A DNA stretch of 7,555 nt from an uncultured bacterium (GTDB lineage Bacteria > Patescibacteriota > Minisyncoccia > Phycocordibacterales > CAIZLB01): positions 1 through 7,555 of the forward strand of contig CAIPFZ010000055.1 in NCBI GenBank assembly GCA_903864515.1. The letters run 5' to 3'. Positions 5,186 to 7,555 of the stretch are shown here, one piece after another. A program made the position numbers and the translations under genes. Below the pieces are notes generated by a model. The model ran no database searches. It worked only from the letters and a program-made list of their open reading frames with translations, and had not been told where the DNA came from. Each line of letters starts with the position of its first letter. Position 1 is the stretch's first letter.

Positions 5186-6661
5186 GTGACTATCTTCTGT
5201 GATATTTCTAATCTTTTGATTGTTCGTGTTACCAGAGAATTTATTATAAAGCATGAACGATGGTGGAATTACAATCACATACCAACATACAATAAACAAA
5301 TCTGAGGTCTTCCCTATTTCCACCATGGCCCCATCAAATTCTGAAATATACTTGGCGACAAACAATATATATCCAAGCAGAAAGTGTGAAACAAGACCGA
5401 ATACCATACTTAAGTTTTGATTGATGAAACAGACAGAACCAGCAAAGAACACAGACAGCATTGCAAAGGGTATGAGGGGTACCACTATTATATTCGCAAA
5501 AATTCCATAAGTTGAAACTGCTCCAGAAAATTTTAACAAGAGTGGTAGTGAAAATATCTGAACAGCAACAGAAGACGAAACTACTTCTCTAAGACCAAAC
5601 TTTATTGGGATAAAACTAAAAAAATGTTTAGCAGAATTTCCCAGAAGTATAAGACCTAAAGTACATGCAAAGGACAACTGAAAGGACGGGTCACCAATTA
5701 TGATTAATGGATTTTGAATTATCATCAACATCCCAGCAACAAGGACAGCCTGAAGAGCGGAATGTTTCAAATCAAAGACTTGCGCAAAGACACCTATTAA
5801 AGACATTATCATTGATCTAATCACAGTCGCTCCACCACCAACCATAATGCAAAATAAAACTATACCGATGGATCCAAAAATACCTGCAATCATTTTTGGC
5901 AAAAAAGACAAAAGTGAAATTATGACCTCTGAGACAATTGAGACATTGAAACCGGATAGCACCACCATGTGAACCAGACCAGCTCTTTTGAAATCTTCTA
6001 AAGTTTTTTTAGAAAGCTCGCCCTTTCCTGTAATCAATATCCCTGCCCCAAGTGCAGCCTCCTCTCTGTTGGTAAGGACTGTTTTTATTTTTTCTACAAA
6101 CAGATTTTTAAAACCATATAGTGCACTTTCTAATTTATAAACCGAGTCCAGATTATAAATTTTATTCACCCTACCATTCACAATTTCAAATTGAATCCCC
6201 CTCGAAAGTAGGAAAATATTTGAATCAAAATCATCTGTCTTTTTAGGTAAACTCAATGTGCCAGAGAAATCAATTCTTTGACCAAAATCACACCCCCCAC
6301 AACTTGCAATAACCCTTACTTTATTTTTTCTAAATTGTGAATCAAAATATCTCCTTGGACTAAGAAAATCCAAGAGCATTGAATCTGAACTTTTTGGATT
6401 TATAAAAATCTCCTGTCCATTAATTCTAATTTCATCAATCTCAACAGTAAGACTTTTCTTGAAACCAAAATCAGATGGTTCTGCAGTTATTACTCCAGAG
6501 AGTGATACTTCTCTATCTACCCTGTCCATTAAGAACCCTGATCTGTACACTACAAAATTGTATCTAAAATAAATTAATATTGAAGATAAAATTATTACAA
6601 AAAACCAAATTGCAAATATAGTTTTTTTGCTCTTCTTTTTGTAATACCAATCAAAGTTCAT
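5165..6661 (-). CDS. comEC: ComEC/Rec2 family DNA-uptake channel protein without hydrolase domain
   Basis: This 498-residue polytopic membrane protein should form the inner-membrane channel for single-stranded DNA uptake. A first membrane segment at 13-32 leads to an OB-like extracellular region (about 46-165), which contains a CGGC pair (121-124) that might form a disulfide. The competence domain begins near 198 with NREEAALGAGILITG and the hallmark AGLVHMVVLSGFNVSIV (227-243). It continues with IRSMIMSLIGV (281-291), GDPSFQLSFACTLGLI (323-338) and FANIIVVPLIPFAM (388-401). Many further membrane segments run to about 472, followed by a short polar tail. Full-length ComEC proteins usually carry a C-terminal metallo-beta-lactamase domain; here it is absent and occurs as a separate gene beyond sod. 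No Shine-Dalgarno site precedes the ATG; TGA-TATGGT ends 6 nt before it. rnhA lies 64 bp upstream on the same strand. Confidence 0.9.
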   Translation of the reverse strand: MNFDWYYKKKSKKTIFAIWFFVIILSSILIYFRYNFVVYRSGFLMDRVDREVSLSGVITAEPSDFGFKKSLTVEIDEIRINGQEIFINPKSSDSMLLDFLSPRRYFDSQFRKNKVRVIASCGGCDFGQRIDFSGTLSLPKKTDDFDSNIFLLSRGIQFEIVNGRVNKIYNLDSVYKLESALYGFKNLFVEKIKTVLTNREEAALGAGILITGKGELSKKTLEDFKRAGLVHMVVLSGFNVSIVSEVIISLLSFLPKMIAGIFGSIGIVLFCIMVGGGATVIRSMIMSLIGVFAQVFDLKHSALQAVLVAGMLMIIQNPLIIIGDPSFQLSFACTLGLILLGNSAKHFFSFIPIKFGLREVVSSSVAVQIFSLPLLLKFSGAVSTYGIFANIIVVPLIPFAMLSVFFAGSVCFINQNLSMVFGLVSHFLLGYILFVAKYISEFDGAMVEIGKTSDLFIVCWYVIVIPPSFMLYNKFSGNTNNQKIRNITEDSHKKIHQD

Positions 6662-6667
6662 TAGAAC

Positions 6668-6676
6668 ACCATATCA
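6668..6676 (-). promoter_or_regulatory. Possible extended -10 of comEC
   Basis: On the minus strand, TGA-TATGGT (hexamer 6673-6668) is followed by GTTCTA (6 nt) and the comEC ATG, the same spacing seen before the site-2 protease gene. No -35 is visible. It would give a leaderless comEC transcript in addition to any read-through from rnhA. Confidence 0.3.
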
Positions 6677-6696
6677 AACAGGGATGATATTTCTAT

Positions 6697-6726
6697 AAAG
6701 AAATTCTAAAGAAATGCCAAAGAAAT
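6697..6726. repeat. Three AAAGAAAT direct repeats at 11-bp period
   Basis: Exact AAAGAAAT copies occur at 6697-6704, 6708-6715 and 6719-6726, each followed by three variable bases. They begin at the rnhA stop codon and fill most of the rnhA-comEC gap. The period is close to one helical turn. Function is unknown. Confidence 0.6.
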
Positions 6727-7544
6727 TATCGAGATAAAAAATCTCTAGATATATTTTCTTGATCGTTTAGTGAGACAGACTTTTTATAAAGTGCCCTCTT
6801 TGTACCCTTCACTCTTTTCTCACAGTCTGCCCAATTTTTATCGATAAAAATTTTCCCTTCAACCTTGCTCACATATGAAAACGCCACCGCCTTACTTCCT
6901 GTCTTTTTTGAACCGCTTGCTTTCTTTTCTTCTTTTGCAATTTTAATCAAACTCGGATTATAAAAAATGTCCAAAAGTTTTGAGTTGTCAGATAATTCAT
7001 CTTCTGAATATTTATCAAAACTTCCTTCAAATAATTTTGGATTAGTAGAAACATCTCCACTGACATTGTCTGCAAATTCAGTAGCAATTTTATCGCATCT
7101 CTCATTCCCCACAACTCCGGCATGGCCAGGTAGTAGAGACCAATTAATTTTCTTATTATCAATTAAATCTGACAGGTCTTCCCATAATTCTTGATTCTTC
7201 ACCTCCTCCCCCGCTTTGGTTTTCCATCCGTTTTTCTTCCAACCAAAAATCCATCCCTCAGCACCATTCATAACATATTTTGAATCGGTATAAATATTGA
7301 ATTCTGCATTCAAATTATTTAATCCAACTTTTGTGCAATATCTCAAACCCTCAATAACTGCACTTAATTCCATTTTATTATTTGTCGTCAAATCACTTCT
7401 TCCACCCAACTCCTTAACTTCAAGTACTGAAGAGTTACTATTAAAATTCTCAGCCAATCCACTCACAACAACTGTTCCATACCCACCCCTACCTGGATTT
7501 CCTCTTGACGCACCATCTGCAAATATTAGGACTCTGTTTTTCAT
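6726..7544 (-). CDS. rnhA: Ribonuclease HI with C-terminal viroplasmin-like (hybrid-binding) domain
   Basis: This 272-residue enzyme cuts the RNA strand of RNA-DNA hybrids. The RNase HI fold covers about 1-160. The catalytic set is complete: Asp10 in FADGASRGNPG, Glu59 in NNKMEL, Asp87 in IYTDSKYV, His141 in PGHAGVVGNE and Asp151 in RCDKIA. The basic handle (GWIFGWKKNGWKTKAGEEV, about 97-115) is present. A charged, Lys/Ser-rich linker (about 165-217) leads to a C-terminal domain at about 219-270. There, GKIFIDKNWADCEKRVKG...ALYKKSVSL matches the pattern of the RNase H1 hybrid-binding / caulimovirus viroplasmin domain (W..C...V.G...A.YKK). In eukaryotic and many bacterial RNases H1 this domain is N-terminal, so the order is reversed. 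The ATG is at 7544, 11 bp from the window edge, so promoter and upstream neighbours are not visible. comEC follows by 64 bp. Confidence 0.9.
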   Translation of the reverse strand: MKNRVLIFADGASRGNPGRGGYGTVVVSGLAENFNSNSSVLEVKELGGRSDLTTNNKMELSAVIEGLRYCTKVGLNNLNAEFNIYTDSKYVMNGAEGWIFGWKKNGWKTKAGEEVKNQELWEDLSDLIDNKKINWSLLPGHAGVVGNERCDKIATEFADNVSGDVSTNPKLFEGSFDKYSEDELSDNSKLLDIFYNPSLIKIAKEEKKASGSKKTGSKAVAFSYVSKVEGKIFIDKNWADCEKRVKGTKRALYKKSVSLNDQENISRDFLSR

Positions 7545-7555
7545 ATATTTTCTAT

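Noticed and set aside
6967..7194. Plus-strand 75-codon ORF and a minus-strand 71-codon ORF (6947-7162)
   Set aside because: Both are other-frame shadows of the clearly coding rnhA.

Overview
The window is AT-rich, densely packed bacterial DNA with very short intergenic gaps and short protein variants. It most resembles a Patescibacteria/CPR genome of the Parcubacteria type. Supporting signs are the TrmB-like regulator with a PLD-like C-terminal domain, an RNase HI with a C-terminal viroplasmin-like domain, a ComEC split from its hydrolase domain, a divergent Fe/Mn superoxide dismutase, and starts that lack Shine-Dalgarno sites. TGA acts as a stop (comEC), so this is not a UGA-recoded lineage. 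The phylum call is inference from protein character, not from a marker tree.

Layout: (1) 1-110, minus: the 5' end of rpsL (ribosomal protein S12), cut by the window edge and carrying an apparent one-base deletion after its third codon. (2) 204-230: a strong terminator hairpin. (3) 260-1378, minus: a membrane-anchored or secreted branched-chain-amino-acid-type solute-binding protein. It is divergent from (4) 1551-2318, plus: a TrmB-like transcription regulator. Between them lie two near-consensus sigma70-type promoters and a perfect 7-bp palindrome with a 5-nt spacer over the regulator's -35 box. (5) 2353-2973, minus: a compact site-2 protease, divergent from (6) rpmB (L28), 3000-3251, plus, with overlapping -10 elements. 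(7) 3267-4385, minus: a membrane-anchored ComEC-type metallo-beta-lactamase hydrolase. (8) 4399-4998, plus: a superoxide dismutase. (9) 5165-6661, minus: the ComEC channel protein. (10) 6726-7544, minus: RNase HI.

How the genes may work together: the solute-binding protein and regulator look like a sensing or uptake module under local control, but no permease or ATPase is present here. ComEC and the hydrolase are the two halves of the classical DNA-uptake protein, here separated by an oppositely oriented sod gene. rnhA lies 64 bp upstream of comEC on the same strand and may share a transcript with it.

The most interesting structure is regulatory. Several genes have a -10-like hexamer 6-7 nt before the start codon and no Shine-Dalgarno site, which suggests leaderless mRNAs. 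The only strong Shine-Dalgarno sequence found sits before a 10-codon ORF downstream of comEC. I found no CRISPR array, insertion sequence, tRNA or rRNA. No gap without a gene exceeds 300 bases.
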